64,000 nt of DNA from Dyadobacter sp. CECT 9275 (GCF_907164905.1 NZ_CAJRAF010000002.1:4229964-4293963), one strand, 5' to 3'; positions 9,217 to 18,351 are shown, numbered from the stretch's first letter. Notes: generated by a model not told the origin, from the sequence alone. Made by a program: numbers and translations.

Positions 9217-10626
9217 TTAGTAACCCGGATTCTGAGGAAGCAGGTTGGGATTGATTAATATATCATTAATATGAACAGGGAGCAGCGCTTTCTTATCTGT
9301 ATTGAGTACCGCCTTCACCCGGCCAGTCCGCAGCAGGTCGTACCAGCGGTGCCCTTCGAAGCACAGTTCGATGAAACGCTCTTCCTCGATCGCGATGAGG
9401 ACGGCTTCTTTAGTTGTAGCGGTGGTATTGGGCAGGCCGGCGCGTTTTCTGATGGTATTCAGCAGGTCAATAGCCTCGGTAACTTTGCCAAGCTGGGCTT
9501 GCGCTTCGGCCTTCATAAGGATCACATCGGCAAGCCGGAGAATGATAAAGTTACTGTCACTGAACCGGCTCGCACCAACAATGGTGCCCTGGTATTTAGC
9601 CACTGACCGGACATTTTTATAAGTGGAAAGACTGTCGCTGTAGAATATGGCCCCTGCTTTCCTCAAGTCACCATTTACAAATGCATTTTCGATTTTTTTG
9701 GAAGGAATCAGTATCTGTTCTCCGCCCGTTTGCACTTTGGTACTTCTGGGGATAAATAATCTGACCAGTGTATTGAGTTCCTGATTATTATAATTGTACT
9801 GAAGCTCCCAAATGGATTCGGCGGTATTTTTGGCCGTAAAAATTGAAGCATAACTGGCTCCCGGAGCCAGGCTGTATACCGGACTGGCTATAACCTTTGT
9901 GGTGTAATCCACTACTGACTGCCATTCGTTGGTTTTATTATACGAACTTTTCCAGAGATACACCCGTGCCAGTAGTGCCTGCGCAGCGCCTTTGGTTGCT
10001 CTGCCTCTTGTATCTAAGTTAGCGGAATACGAAACTGGTAATTTGCTTTCAGCCTCTTTCAGGTCAGCAACTATTTGATCCAGTACTACCTCAGCAGGAA
10101 CTCTTGATACCTTCAGATCCACATTCAGGGAAATGGTGGGTTCCAGAACCAGAGGCACCGCGCCCCATAAACGGGTAAGGAAAAAGTAATTAAACGCCCG
10201 GAGAAAATAGGCTTCGCCCAATATGCGGTCTCTCACTGCATTGATGGATGGGTCCTGAATGGCCGGGACTTTGGCCAGGATGTTGTTAACGCGGTTAATG
10301 GATACGAAAAATTTATTCCAGGTTGCGTAGGTACTGCTGGTGCTAATGTTATCCTGTGTGAACTCCAGCACGGTGGGGTCGGTAATGCCGATGATATCCA
10401 CCGGCACCTCCAGATTATCGCAGCGCGCATCTCCCCAAACGATCCACCTCGGGTCGTCTCCTTGTATAGCGTCGTAGGAGGCGGTTACCGCGGCTTCGGC
10501 ATCATTGGCTGTTTTGAAAAAAGTAGTTTCGGTAAGGGCGCTTGGCGGTACCTGATTGATAATCTCCGTGCAAGCAGACACAGACAGGATCAAAACAAAG
10601 GCTATCAAAAATGAATATGGTCTCAT
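9217..10626 (-). CDS. SusD/RagB-family outer-membrane nutrient-binding lipoprotein
   Basis: A protein of about 469 residues with a lipoprotein signal (lipobox LSVSAC) and the SusD landmarks: the NQVPPSALTETTFFKTANDAEAAV start, the YFLRAFNYFFLTRLWG helix, TKGAAQALLARVYLW, and a C-terminal EERFIELCFEGHRWYDLLR. It forms the lid of a SusC transporter and captures oligosaccharides at the cell surface. I prefer the ATG at 10626; two further ATGs lie just upstream at 10632 and 10638. It follows susC by 12 nt and is certainly co-transcribed. Length is within the family norm and no damage is seen. Confidence 0.95.
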   Translation of the reverse strand: MRPYSFLIAFVLILSVSACTEIINQVPPSALTETTFFKTANDAEAAVTASYDAIQGDDPRWIVWGDARCDNLEVPVDIIGITDPTVLEFTQDNISTSSTYATWNKFFVSINRVNNILAKVPAIQDPSINAVRDRILGEAYFLRAFNYFFLTRLWGAVPLVLEPTISLNVDLKVSRVPAEVVLDQIVADLKEAESKLPVSYSANLDTRGRATKGAAQALLARVYLWKSSYNKTNEWQSVVDYTTKVIASPVYSLAPGASYASIFTAKNTAESIWELQYNYNNQELNTLVRLFIPRSTKVQTGGEQILIPSKKIENAFVNGDLRKAGAIFYSDSLSTYKNVRSVAKYQGTIVGASRFSDSNFIILRLADVILMKAEAQAQLGKVTEAIDLLNTIRKRAGLPNTTATTKEAVLIAIEEERFIELCFEGHRWYDLLRTGRVKAVLNTDKKALLPVHINDILINPNLLPQNPGY

Positions 10627-10638
10627 GATCATTGACAA

Positions 10639-13600
10639 TTAGAATGTAAGATTAATACCTGCAAGGAAGGTGCGTGTCTGTGGATAAACACCCAGGTCAA
10701 TACCTCCGAGCAGCGGATAACCACTCCTGAAATTCACCTCGGGATCCAGCCCCGAATACTTGGTGACGGTAAACAGGTTTTGCCCTGTCACATATACTTT
10801 GGCTCCCTTTATCTTTATTTTCTGAATAACCGAAGAGGGTAAATTGTATGCAAGGGTAACTGTTTTGGCCCGCAAGTAGGACCCGTCTTCCATCCAGCGC
10901 GTGGAAACCAGTCCGTTTCTGGCAACGGTACTTGTTGTACCGCGTGGTACGTCGGTGATGTCGCCCTCTTTTTTCCAGCTTCGTAACACTTCTGTTGTGG
11001 ACGCGTTAAATACAAACCCTCGGTTGGAAGTCAGCCGGGTCTGGTTGAAAATCTCATTTCCATAAGACCATTGCAGCAAAAATGAAAGATCAAAGCCCCT
11101 GTATGAAAAAGTGTTTGTCATACCGCCTGTAAACTTTGGATTTGCATTTCCGATGATGGTCCGATCACTGGCGGCATTAATGATCCCGTCTTTGTTCAGA
11201 TCCACATATTGCATGTCCCCTGCCTGGAAAAGTGGCCCGGAAGCACTGCCATCTCGCATATTAGCGGCCTTTGCTTCTTCTGATGTTGCATAAACCCGAC
11301 CCGTGGCTACATATCCGTAAATTACCCCGATCGGCTCGCCTACCCGCGCCAACCCCACCGGCGTTTCGCTGTAGTATGCGGCGTCACCTACGGTTTGAAG
11401 AATATCCGCATTGTTCTGCGATAGCTTAATGATTTTGTTTCTGTTGAAAGAAAGATTGAAATTGGTGGTCCAGCGAAGCTCCCTGGCCAGGTTCAAAGTA
11501 CTCAGACTGAATTCGAGGCCCTTGTTCTGGGTATTGCCGACATTTTGAAGAGACGAGGAAAAACCGGATGTGGAAGGGAGATTCACCTGTAGCAGCAAGT
11601 CCTTCGTCCGTTTAAGATATACTTCCGCCGAGAACTGAATGCGATTGTTGAGTATTGCAATATCCAGTCCTATATTCGATTGTGTGGTAGATTCCCAGCC
11701 CAGGTTCGGATTTGGAATGGCAGAAGGTGCAATTCCAGGTTTTCCACCATAATTGCTTCCCACATTGTACAATCCCTGCCATCCGTAATTGCTGATCTGC
11801 TGATTGCCAACCACCCCTATACTTGCCCTTAATTTAAGGTCCGTAAGGAAGTTAGCGTCTGCAAGGAACGACTCTTTCGACAACCTCCAGCCCACAGAGG
11901 CCGACGGGAAGAACCCAAATCTTTTGTCGCTCCCAAACCTGGAAGAGCCGTCCCGGCGAATGGAAGTTGTGAACAGGTATTTGTCATCAAATGCATACGT
12001 CAGTCTTCCGAAATAGGAGACCAGGCCCCAGTTTGAGTTGGAACTGGAGGCACCTGTAGGTTGTGCCGCGGCATTCAGCGTGGCAATATTATCAGTAGAA
12101 CCCTGGTTGGCAGAAGCAAATATAGCCTGCGATTTAGACTCCTGCTGGCTGTATCCTGCCAAAACAGAAAGCGTATGGTGCTGTGCAAAAGTCCGCTGGT
12201 AGGTAAGGGTATTTTCGTTGACCCAGCTAAAAATCTGGTTATACCCCGTCGTGGAAGGTCTGGCCGCTCCTCCGCTGATGTAGCTGGGGATAAAATAATC
12301 ATCCTTTATACCCAGAAAGTCGATACCCAGGCTCGTGCGAAAAGAAAGATTTTTCATGAGCAGATATTCCCCGTAGACATTGCCTATCAGCCGGTTATCC
12401 TGCGTTGTGAATTGGGTAGACCGGGCCACCGCCACGGGATTGGGGCGTCCGCTCGGTGCAAGCGTATAACTTCCGTCAGTATTGTAAATTGCTTCTGTGG
12501 GTAATATCCGTATCGCGTTGGTCAACACAGAATTGGCATTGTCTCCCTCCGGTACCCGGTTTCGGAAACCACCCGAAACCGCAATACTGGTTCCAAGTTT
12601 CAGTCTTGACAAAGAACTGTAATCCAGGTTTACACGACCGTTGTAACGCTTGTACCCCGTATTGATAATCACTCCTTTCTGATCGTAATATCCCAGACTC
12701 ATCGCATATTTCACCTTATCACTTCCACCACGGAGAGACAGGTCATAATTTGAAACCGGGGCATCCCGGAATATTGCACTTTGCCAGTCGGTATCATAAC
12801 GACTGGTGTCGATACCCATATTAACCGGCTGACCGGCCATCAGCAGCGCGTTTTTGATGTAATCCTTTTCCTGTGCAGCATTGAGCAAAGCAAGCTTCTT
12901 CTTCACCTGGGCAACACCGGTATAGGCGTTAAAACTAAAGGAAGCGTTGCCTGCTTTTCCCCGTTTGGTGGTGATAAGTACCACGCCATTCGCTCCCCGT
13001 GCACCGTAAATGGAGGAGGCCGCAGCATCCTTCAAAATTTCCACAGATTCAATGTCATTCGGACTGATGGCAGCCAGCGGATTGATGCCGTCACCTCCAA
13101 AGTTGCCGATCGGGGAGGGGGTGTCGCTGCTAATGGGCACACCGTCCACCACATACAAAGGGCCATTCCCTGCATTCAGAGAAGTATTTCCACGAATCCG
13201 AACGGTGACGCCGCCCCCTGGCGCACCCGTGTTCTGCACCACCTGGACCCCTGCCGCACGGCCCTGTAATAACGCATCGGCGCTGGCAACGGGCTGATTT
13301 TCCATTTCCGATCCCTTCACGGAAGCAACGGACCCTGTGATATCTTTGCGTTGCTGGGTTCCGTACCCCACAACCACAACCTCTCCCAGCGCTTTGGTAT
13401 CGGACTGGAGGATCACATCCAGTTTACTTCGATTGACAACCTCGATTTCCTGTTTTTCATAACCCACTGAACTGAATACGAGCGTCACTTTCCCGGCAGG
13501 AATGTTGAGGCTATATTTCCCCTCGGTATCTGTGGTGGTACCGGTTGTTGTGTTTTTGATGACTACGTTCACACCCGGCAGCAATTCACCGGATTCAGAA

Positions 13601-13761
13601 GATACCTTCCCCTGAATAATGGTATCAAATAAAAGATGCTGATTCACGGCATCAGATTTTACAGCTGCCCCCATGGCAAAGGAGGGCAGACAGGCCACCA
13701 CGATCCACAGACCGAGCGCATGCCTGAAATGAAATCGATTTTTAAGTAATAAATTTTCCAT
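10639..13761 (-). CDS. SusC/RagA-family TonB-dependent transporter
   Basis: A 1040-residue TonB-dependent outer-membrane transporter. After a signal segment there is a CarboxypepD-regulatory-like domain (about 50-125, IIQGKVSSESGELLPGVNVV). The plug follows, with VVVVGYGTQQRKDITGSVA and the diagnostic RIRGNTSLNAGNGPLYVVDG and ILKDAAASSIYGARGANGVV motifs. The remainder is the barrel, ending in FLAGINLTF with a C-terminal Phe. No N-terminal STN/FecR-interacting domain is present, so regulation is more likely by the adjacent LacI-type protein than by an anti-sigma factor. It is the first gene of the sugar operon, and imports the oligosaccharide held by the following SusD. Confidence 0.97.
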   Translation of the reverse strand: MENLLLKNRFHFRHALGLWIVVACLPSFAMGAAVKSDAVNQHLLFDTIIQGKVSSESGELLPGVNVVIKNTTTGTTTDTEGKYSLNIPAGKVTLVFSSVGYEKQEIEVVNRSKLDVILQSDTKALGEVVVVGYGTQQRKDITGSVASVKGSEMENQPVASADALLQGRAAGVQVVQNTGAPGGGVTVRIRGNTSLNAGNGPLYVVDGVPISSDTPSPIGNFGGDGINPLAAISPNDIESVEILKDAAASSIYGARGANGVVLITTKRGKAGNASFSFNAYTGVAQVKKKLALLNAAQEKDYIKNALLMAGQPVNMGIDTSRYDTDWQSAIFRDAPVSNYDLSLRGGSDKVKYAMSLGYYDQKGVIINTGYKRYNGRVNLDYSSLSRLKLGTSIAVSGGFRNRVPEGDNANSVLTNAIRILPTEAIYNTDGSYTLAPSGRPNPVAVARSTQFTTQDNRLIGNVYGEYLLMKNLSFRTSLGIDFLGIKDDYFIPSYISGGAARPSTTGYNQIFSWVNENTLTYQRTFAQHHTLSVLAGYSQQESKSQAIFASANQGSTDNIATLNAAAQPTGASSSNSNWGLVSYFGRLTYAFDDKYLFTTSIRRDGSSRFGSDKRFGFFPSASVGWRLSKESFLADANFLTDLKLRASIGVVGNQQISNYGWQGLYNVGSNYGGKPGIAPSAIPNPNLGWESTTQSNIGLDIAILNNRIQFSAEVYLKRTKDLLLQVNLPSTSGFSSSLQNVGNTQNKGLEFSLSTLNLARELRWTTNFNLSFNRNKIIKLSQNNADILQTVGDAAYYSETPVGLARVGEPIGVIYGYVATGRVYATSEEAKAANMRDGSASGPLFQAGDMQYVDLNKDGIINAASDRTIIGNANPKFTGGMTNTFSYRGFDLSFLLQWSYGNEIFNQTRLTSNRGFVFNASTTEVLRSWKKEGDITDVPRGTTSTVARNGLVSTRWMEDGSYLRAKTVTLAYNLPSSVIQKIKIKGAKVYVTGQNLFTVTKYSGLDPEVNFRSGYPLLGGIDLGVYPQTRTFLAGINLTF

Positions 13762-13885
13762 AGATTAGAATAGTACAATTTTAAGGGTTTGAAAATGCTT
13801 TCTCGGCTTCGTGTTTATCCTTTGGCTACACCTTCGATACGGGCGTTGCTTCGGTACAGTTAGCTGCCTTCAATAAGATTATATC

Positions 13886-13893
13886 CAAAAATA
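13886..13893 (-). promoter_or_regulatory. Candidate -7 box of the susC operon promoter
   Basis: On the minus strand this reads TATTTTTG, an exact match to the Bacteroidota -7 consensus TAnnTTTG, 125 nt before the susC start codon. I could not identify a convincing -33 element, so the assignment rests on the -7 match and position only. Confidence 0.4.
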
Positions 13894-13957
13894 AATGAAC
13901 GATTCTTTTAAATCCGCATTAAAATCAGGGCAGAAGAGCCGGTGAACTGAAAAAACG

Positions 13958-13979
13958 TTACCGGAAACGTTGCCGGTAA
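13958..13979. promoter_or_regulatory. 22-bp palindrome, candidate LacI-type operator
   Basis: Arms TTACCGG and CCGGTAA flank a central AACGTT, giving a palindrome with one mismatched pair. The symmetric core with a central CG is typical of LacI/GalR-family operators. It lies in the intergenic region between susC and lacI, about 65 nt upstream of the proposed susC -7 box, so one bound dimer could act on both divergent promoters. Confidence 0.55.
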
Positions 13980-14126
13980 AAAAATAATTATCATAAAATA
14001 TCTTCGAATATTTTTATCGGAACTTTAAGCGCTCCAATTTTAGGCATTTAAAAAATTATAAATTAGTGAACTGAACCCAATGAGGCTTACCTCCGAAACA
14101 AGTGATGATCGTTGTGTTCTATTTTC

Positions 14127-14134
14127 TATATTTG
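14127..14134 (+). promoter_or_regulatory. Candidate -7 box for the lacI-type gene
   Basis: TATATTTG matches the TAnnTTTG Bacteroidota -7 consensus exactly and lies 30 nt before the regulator's ATG, which would give a short untranslated leader of roughly 25 nt. The -33 element is not clear. Confidence 0.5.
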
Positions 14135-14164
14135 TACTGTGCCACACCATATACCCTGTAACTA

Positions 14165-15187
14165 ATGAGAGGTAAGCAAGCTACCATTTGGGATATCGCA
14201 GTCAAGCTGAATATTTCTATATCCACAGTTTCAAGGGCACTGAGAAACGCTGCGGATATTAATCCTGAAACAAAAAAGGCTGTATTAAAACTGGCAAGTG
14301 AATTGGATTACCAGCCCAATGCCATTGCCTCAAGTCTGAGAAACAGCAAGACCAACATCATCGGTATCATTGTTCCGGAATTTATCCATGCCTATTTTCC
14401 GAAGGTGATTCTCGGCGTACAGGATGTTGCCAATCAATCGGGTTACAAACTGATGATCAGTCAGTCGGGGGAATCTCTGGAGATAGAAAAAGCCAATATA
14501 CATGCAATGGTATCCAGCCGTGTGGACGGTCTGATTATGGCGTTATCCCGCGAGACAGATACCTATGACCATATTCTTTCCGTTCAAAAAAGAGGTATCC
14601 CGGTAGTCTTTTTCAACCGGTTTGCAGATGAACTTACGGGTTCAAAGGTGCTTGTGGACGATTATAAAGGTGCTTTTGAAGCAGTGGATTACCTGATCAG
14701 GACCGGATGCAGGAGAATTGCGCATCTTGCGGGCCCCGAAAAACTGACGATGAGCGGCAACCGGATCAAAGGCTATCTGGACGCTCTGAAAGCGCATAAC
14801 ATTCCTGTTTTGGAGGAGCTTATTATTCCTTGTGATTTTATGGAAGGGAAGGCCAGGCAGGCCACGCAGCATTTACTCAATATGAAAGAACGCCCAGATG
14901 CTATTTTTGTAGTGAACGACCCGACGGCAATAGAAGCATTGATATGTCTTAAGGAAAACAATGTGCGTATTCCAGATGAAATATCTTTGATCTGTTTCTC
15001 TAATGCGCCACACAGCACCTTTGTAGATCCGCCGTTGTCCGCCATCGTTCAGCCACTTTTTAAGATCGGGCAGACAGCCGCCCGATTATTGATAGGGCAG
15101 GTTGAGCAGGGCAAAAACTTTATACCATCTACCGAAAAGCTTGAAACCGAATTGGTGATCCGAAAATCGACCAGGCCGCTTTTTTAA
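14165..15187 (+). CDS. LacI-family transcriptional regulator
   Basis: A 340-residue protein. An N-terminal LacI helix-turn-helix is at about residues 7-50 (TIWDIAVKLNISISTVSRAL) with the hinge helix LDYQPNAIASSLR. A periplasmic-binding-protein-like sensor domain follows (TNIIGIIVPEFIHAYFPKVI, GCRRIAHLAGPE, DAIFVVNDPTAIEAL, LISFS-like ISLICFSNAP). It is divergent from susC with a palindromic site between them, so it most likely controls the sugar operon in response to a mono- or oligosaccharide, and perhaps itself. Start by the ATG 30 nt after the -7 box; there is no Shine-Dalgarno sequence, as usual in this phylum. Confidence 0.95.
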   Translation: MRGKQATIWDIAVKLNISISTVSRALRNAADINPETKKAVLKLASELDYQPNAIASSLRNSKTNIIGIIVPEFIHAYFPKVILGVQDVANQSGYKLMISQSGESLEIEKANIHAMVSSRVDGLIMALSRETDTYDHILSVQKRGIPVVFFNRFADELTGSKVLVDDYKGAFEAVDYLIRTGCRRIAHLAGPEKLTMSGNRIKGYLDALKAHNIPVLEELIIPCDFMEGKARQATQHLLNMKERPDAIFVVNDPTAIEALICLKENNVRIPDEISLICFSNAPHSTFVDPPLSAIVQPLFKIGQTAARLLIGQVEQGKNFIPSTEKLETELVIRKSTRPLF

Positions 15188-15330
15188 ATATGCTTCTTGA
15201 ATGGCTGCTACCAGCGCTCATTACAAAAGGGCAATAGCTGTTTATTGATTTCATCACACATATTGCCTTTCGGAAGCAATGGCAGTTTTTGGCAGGTATT
15301 TAATCGTTTCCCAACAAATACCTGTAGAGT

Positions 15331-15738
15331 TTATATAAAAAGAGAATCGAGGCCAAAGTAAAAACCCATAATGACCAACAATCCGGTTAGCCAGACGAAA
15401 GGAAGGTGCTGACGTTTCCCACTCCTGGCTAATCTCTTATTTGCAGATAGATTCACGATGATGCAGATGATGAGTATTGGCACAACAATAGTTCCTGCTC
15501 GTGCTCTTAAAAATCCTATGCTAAACGTATAAATATCTCCGCCTTGGGATAAACGTACTTTTTGGACCGCGTTAGTAAATATAGATCGCATTAAAGTGAT
15601 TCTATCTCCCTCGTTTATTTTGTAAAATGCAGCCCTTGTTACCGTGAGGAGGCCGTTTTCCGTTTCAATTTCATACGTTTTATAAGTTGTGTGTCGGCCT
15701 CTCGTGCTAGTAATTTTCTTGTATGACGGTTTTGACAT
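15331..15738 (-). CDS. Small membrane protein of unknown function
   Basis: A 135-residue protein that I do not recognise. Residues 1-65 are soluble and beta-rich (TYKTYEIETENGLLTV). Two transmembrane helices follow, at about 85-98 (TIVVPILIICIIVNL) and 114-134 (VWLTGLLVIMGFYFGL), separated by a basic loop KRLARSGKRQH, which predicts a cytosolic loop. It stands alone, convergent with the lacI-type gene, and has no operon partner. Confidence 0.5.
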   Translation of the reverse strand: MSKPSYKKITSTRGRHTTYKTYEIETENGLLTVTRAAFYKINEGDRITLMRSIFTNAVQKVRLSQGGDIYTFSIGFLRARAGTIVVPILIICIIVNLSANKRLARSGKRQHLPFVWLTGLLVIMGFYFGLDSLFI

Positions 15739-15969
15739 CCACTTTAAGAGGTACTAAGTATGAATCAGCATACATCAGCGCACACATTGAAAGGCAGAAT
15801 AGAAGAAGATTGCGGTTGAATCTTTCTGTCGACATCATCGCAGTTTTTTGAGAGAGATTTGGGTTGTTATAGGTGTTGAAAGTTGAAAAAATGCCTGTGG
15901 TTTTTGGTGGTGGTAACTGTGATTTTGCTGGGGTAAAGTTGCGAATTTTATTGCGCTTTTTGAACTTGC

Positions 15970-16464
15970 TTACTCGGGAGGTAAAAATTCAACCTTGGGT
16001 TTAGGTATGTAAAAAGTTGGATAGAAAAATGGGCCGCCACCATCTTTGTAGGTAGTAACCTTATTGCCGCTCTTTACGTAGGTCCAAGCTGCTTCGCCAT
16101 CGTGAGAATTTGCGAACTTGACTTCGGTGGTGTCATAGGGGATGTTCATTAAAAACTCTTCCGTACCATCATAGTAGAAAAACGGTACTCCTTTAATCTT
16201 AATAGTCCTCCTTCTTGGGTTTTCTGTGAAGTATCGCCGGTAAGCTGATTTGGTCTGAACTGTAATAATTGTGCTGTCGGGTAAAATCTTGTCAATTGTG
16301 ATCGAGTTTAAGGCATCCTCGCAATGCTCCTCAGCTATAAACTGTTCGACAAAATGAATGACTGAACTATCTAGCTGGATTGACGTGTAAGACTTAGGCT
16401 TTTCGGTTTCTTGACGACAAGCACTTATTGTAACTATAAGAAGGCAGATTATCCCGTTTTTCAT
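15970..16464 (-). CDS. Putative lipoprotein of unknown function
   Basis: From the ATG at 16464 the 164-residue product has a short signal with lipobox VTISAC, predicting a lipoprotein. The mature part is beta-rich and ends in a proline-rich tail (FYIPKPKVEFLPPE). A DGGGPFFYPTFY stretch is distinctive but not one I can assign to a family. The upstream extension to 16497 overlaps a gene remnant and is not used. No functional context is available. Confidence 0.5.
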   Translation of the reverse strand: MKNGIICLLIVTISACRQETEKPKSYTSIQLDSSVIHFVEQFIAEEHCEDALNSITIDKILPDSTIITVQTKSAYRRYFTENPRRRTIKIKGVPFFYYDGTEEFLMNIPYDTTEVKFANSHDGEAAWTYVKSGNKVTTYKDGGGPFFYPTFYIPKPKVEFLPPE

Positions 16465-16486
16465 CAACCGCTTTATAAAGGCTCGT

Positions 16487-16714
16487 TTAATAATCAACTT
16501 TCAGTTTTGACACAAGATCATGAAAAAACTGAGGACTCCAAATGTCCAAAACACCGGCATTCGGTATAAATCTCCGAATATCATCCTTGATCCGCTGGAA
16601 TTTAACCGAATCTATCTTCGCATTCAGCAAATCCCGAAACTCCATTTCATTGATGTCCTCTCGATCCCAATCTCCGCTATCTTTCGCACGTAGCGCGAAG
16701 TGCTTTATATCCGA
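16487..16714 (-). pseudogene. C-terminal remnant resembling an AbiEii/AbiGii nucleotidyltransferase
   Basis: A frame without usable start, closed upstream by a stop at 16715-16717, encodes about 75 residues. The pattern FRDLLNAKIDSVKF, IKDDIRRFIP and LDIWSPQFFHDLVSKL resembles the C-terminus of AbiEii-type toxins, as I know that family; the family call is tentative. An intact AbiEii-like gene lies 0.4 kb away, so this may be the scar of a second toxin gene. A 15-residue ORF starting at 16788 could be a leftover of its N-terminal part. Confidence 0.35.
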
Positions 16715-16830
16715 TTATCTAATAAGAATACGACATACTTACTCATAGCGGCTAATGATTAGATTTACTAGTTGCTCTTCGGACATTTAGCACTCTTCGT
16801 ATGAATCTTAAATGTTGATTATTTTCAACA

Positions 16831-17070
16831 TTACTTATATTTTAGTTTGTAATAATCATATAGCTGGGAGTAATCCTTTACTACGTGAGAAGCAGTGAAT
16901 ATAAAGTACATTCCTTGGTCATGGAAAAACACTCCTGACCCTAATGGCCTGATTATCCCCTTACGCGGAGACATTAGGGCAATAGTATGTCGGTTAATAT
17001 GGCTTTCGGAAATATCAAACAGCTTTCTGTGAAATTCATTGAAAACTGGATTTGCGTCGGAGTCTGTCAT
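16831..17070 (-). pseudogene. Truncated trypsin-like protease N-terminus
   Basis: About 79 residues from the ATG at 17070. The segment RPLGSGVFFHDQGMYFIFTA followed by SHVV carries the pattern of the catalytic-His region of trypsin-like/HtrA-type serine proteases (GSGV...TASHVV). The frame then ends at 16831, long before the Asp and Ser regions, so the gene is broken. The longer frame overlaps the 3' end of the AbiEii-like gene; the ATG chosen avoids this. Such proteases occur near phage-defence loci, but function here is probably lost. Confidence 0.4.
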
Positions 17071-17086
17071 CTGCCTTAGATCGTAT

Positions 17087-17731
17087 TTATGAACTACGCT
17101 TAACCGCTTCCTCAATATCTTCTTTAATAAACTCCCAATACTTCCCTTTCAAACAGATTGGGTTAAAATCCTCATCTGCCAGCATGAATTCGGTAAGATT
17201 TTTTAGAATCACGGGTTTGTCGTGAGTATACTCGTAACGTTGCTTGTGCAGTTCAAGCATGGCGTCAATGCTGTATTGCGGCAGAAGCTCATGTAAATCC
17301 CAAAAGTCCTTTTTTCGTCCACCTCGTCGGACGACGTCAATCTTCATCGCTATTATCTCTTCGACGGTTGCCATTCTGATACCTTCCACAACCCTATCGG
17401 GCTGGATAAATGGGTCGGTATAATAGACATCGAGCTTAATAACATTGCCACGATCACTACCTATCGAATAGGATTTGCCCATACCAGGTAGCAAATTTGC
17501 CGCATGACTTACATAGGAATATGTTTTGTGTAAGTAATGCTCCAATGCTTCAAAGTCAATACTTCCATAAGGAGCATCCGTGAATAGATCTATATCGACA
17601 GAAATCCTGTGTCCTAGCTGCAAACTAAGTGAAGTACCCCCGACAAGCCTAAAAGGATTGAAAGGTTCCGCTGCCATTAAAGCTGAAAGCGATTCTCTTA
17701 AAAGGGGATTTACGGTATTGTAATAAAGCAT
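17087..17731 (-). CDS. AbiEii/AbiGii-family nucleotidyltransferase toxin
   Basis: A 214-residue protein with the AbiEii hallmark RLVGGTSLSLQLGHRISVDIDLF: a GG(T)S followed by DxD, the nucleotidyltransferase metal site. Downstream motifs are NVIKLDVYY, the helix VEEIIAMKIDVVRRGGRKKD, then FWDLHELL. Family members act as toxins of AbiE-type toxin-antitoxin and abortive-infection systems by transferring nucleotides to RNA. The partner is the upstream HTH gene, 31 nt away. Length is shorter than many AbiEii toxins (about 250-300) but the core is complete. Confidence 0.85.
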   Translation of the reverse strand: MLYYNTVNPLLRESLSALMAAEPFNPFRLVGGTSLSLQLGHRISVDIDLFTDAPYGSIDFEALEHYLHKTYSYVSHAANLLPGMGKSYSIGSDRGNVIKLDVYYTDPFIQPDRVVEGIRMATVEEIIAMKIDVVRRGGRKKDFWDLHELLPQYSIDAMLELHKQRYEYTHDKPVILKNLTEFMLADEDFNPICLKGKYWEFIKEDIEEAVKRSS

Positions 17732-17762
17732 AGCAAATCATCGGGGTATACTAATTGTGAGA

Positions 17763-18227
17763 CTAGCTTGTTTCGGAAGTTTCTATTGCTGATTGCACCT
17801 TTTCTTGCCCATAGAATCGCGAAATTTCTCGTTTCTCGTCATCGTCACCACGTTCGAAGACCCGCTTAATTACAGCTTTGGCCTGTGCTTCCCAATCGAT
17901 TTTTGAAATATCAGTATCCCAAAAAAGTGATTTTCTCAAAACCGTCAAATTGGGTGCTTGATGTTCATGTTTTTCCTTCTCCTTCTTAATGTCGTAGTAG
18001 GCTTGCAGAAGAACTAATGTGCCCTCATCAAGATCAAGCCCCTTTTCAATCTTAAGCGCTAATGCAGTATTGATGTTGCGCTTGCCTTTAAGTATCGCAT
18101 TGAAGCTTTGTGGATGTTCGGCGATTGATAACGCAAAAGGGCGTTGTTTGATAGATCGCTTTTTTAGCTCTCGATCAAGAATGATTCCTGGATGAATACC
18201 TTTGTATTTTTCAAACTGCTTTTCCAT
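17763..18227 (-). CDS. HTH antitoxin-like regulator paired with AbiEii-like toxin
   Basis: From the ATG at 18227, 154 residues. The N-terminus (IHPGIILDRELKKRSIKQRP, then FALSIAEHPQSFNAILKGKR) is a HigA/XRE-like helix-turn-helix. The C-terminal part, LFWDTDISKIDWEAQAKAVI and RVFERGDDDEKREISRFYG, has the pattern of regulators commonly found directly before AbiEii-type genes in Bacteroidota. It is probably the antitoxin and autorepressor of the pair. A perfect TAnnTTTG box (minus strand, 18233-18240) lies immediately before the start, so the mRNA may be nearly leaderless. A hairpin-forming sequence shared with the ardA upstream region lies at 18269-18351. Confidence 0.75.
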   Translation of the reverse strand: MEKQFEKYKGIHPGIILDRELKKRSIKQRPFALSIAEHPQSFNAILKGKRNINTALALKIEKGLDLDEGTLVLLQAYYDIKKEKEKHEHQAPNLTVLRKSLFWDTDISKIDWEAQAKAVIKRVFERGDDDEKREISRFYGQEKVQSAIETSETS

Positions 18228-18268
18228 GATATCAAATATAAACAATTTTGCTTATATTTTTTCGACTC

Positions 18269-18351
18269 AGGGCAATCACTCTCCCCATTCAAAGTAAAAA
18301 GTCGTCACTTTTTGCTTTGTACCTTTCGTTGCACTGAGGTGTACAAGCGTG
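18269..18351 (-). promoter_or_regulatory. Hairpin leader related to the ardA upstream region (copy A)
   Basis: A 13-nt imperfect stem (CAAAGTAAAAAGT at 18290-18302, ACTTTTTGCTTTG at 18307-18319) with a 4-nt loop. It is flanked by AGGGCAATC on the gene side and a CTTTCGTTGCACTGA block on the other. The same order of elements occurs at 47174-47353 upstream of ardA. The near edge is 41 nt from the HTH start codon here and 42 nt from the ardA start there. See findings. Confidence 0.5.

Noticed and set aside
12061..12504. 147-residue plus-strand frame inside susC
   Set aside because: Shadow of the TonB-dependent transporter; no independent start or domain.
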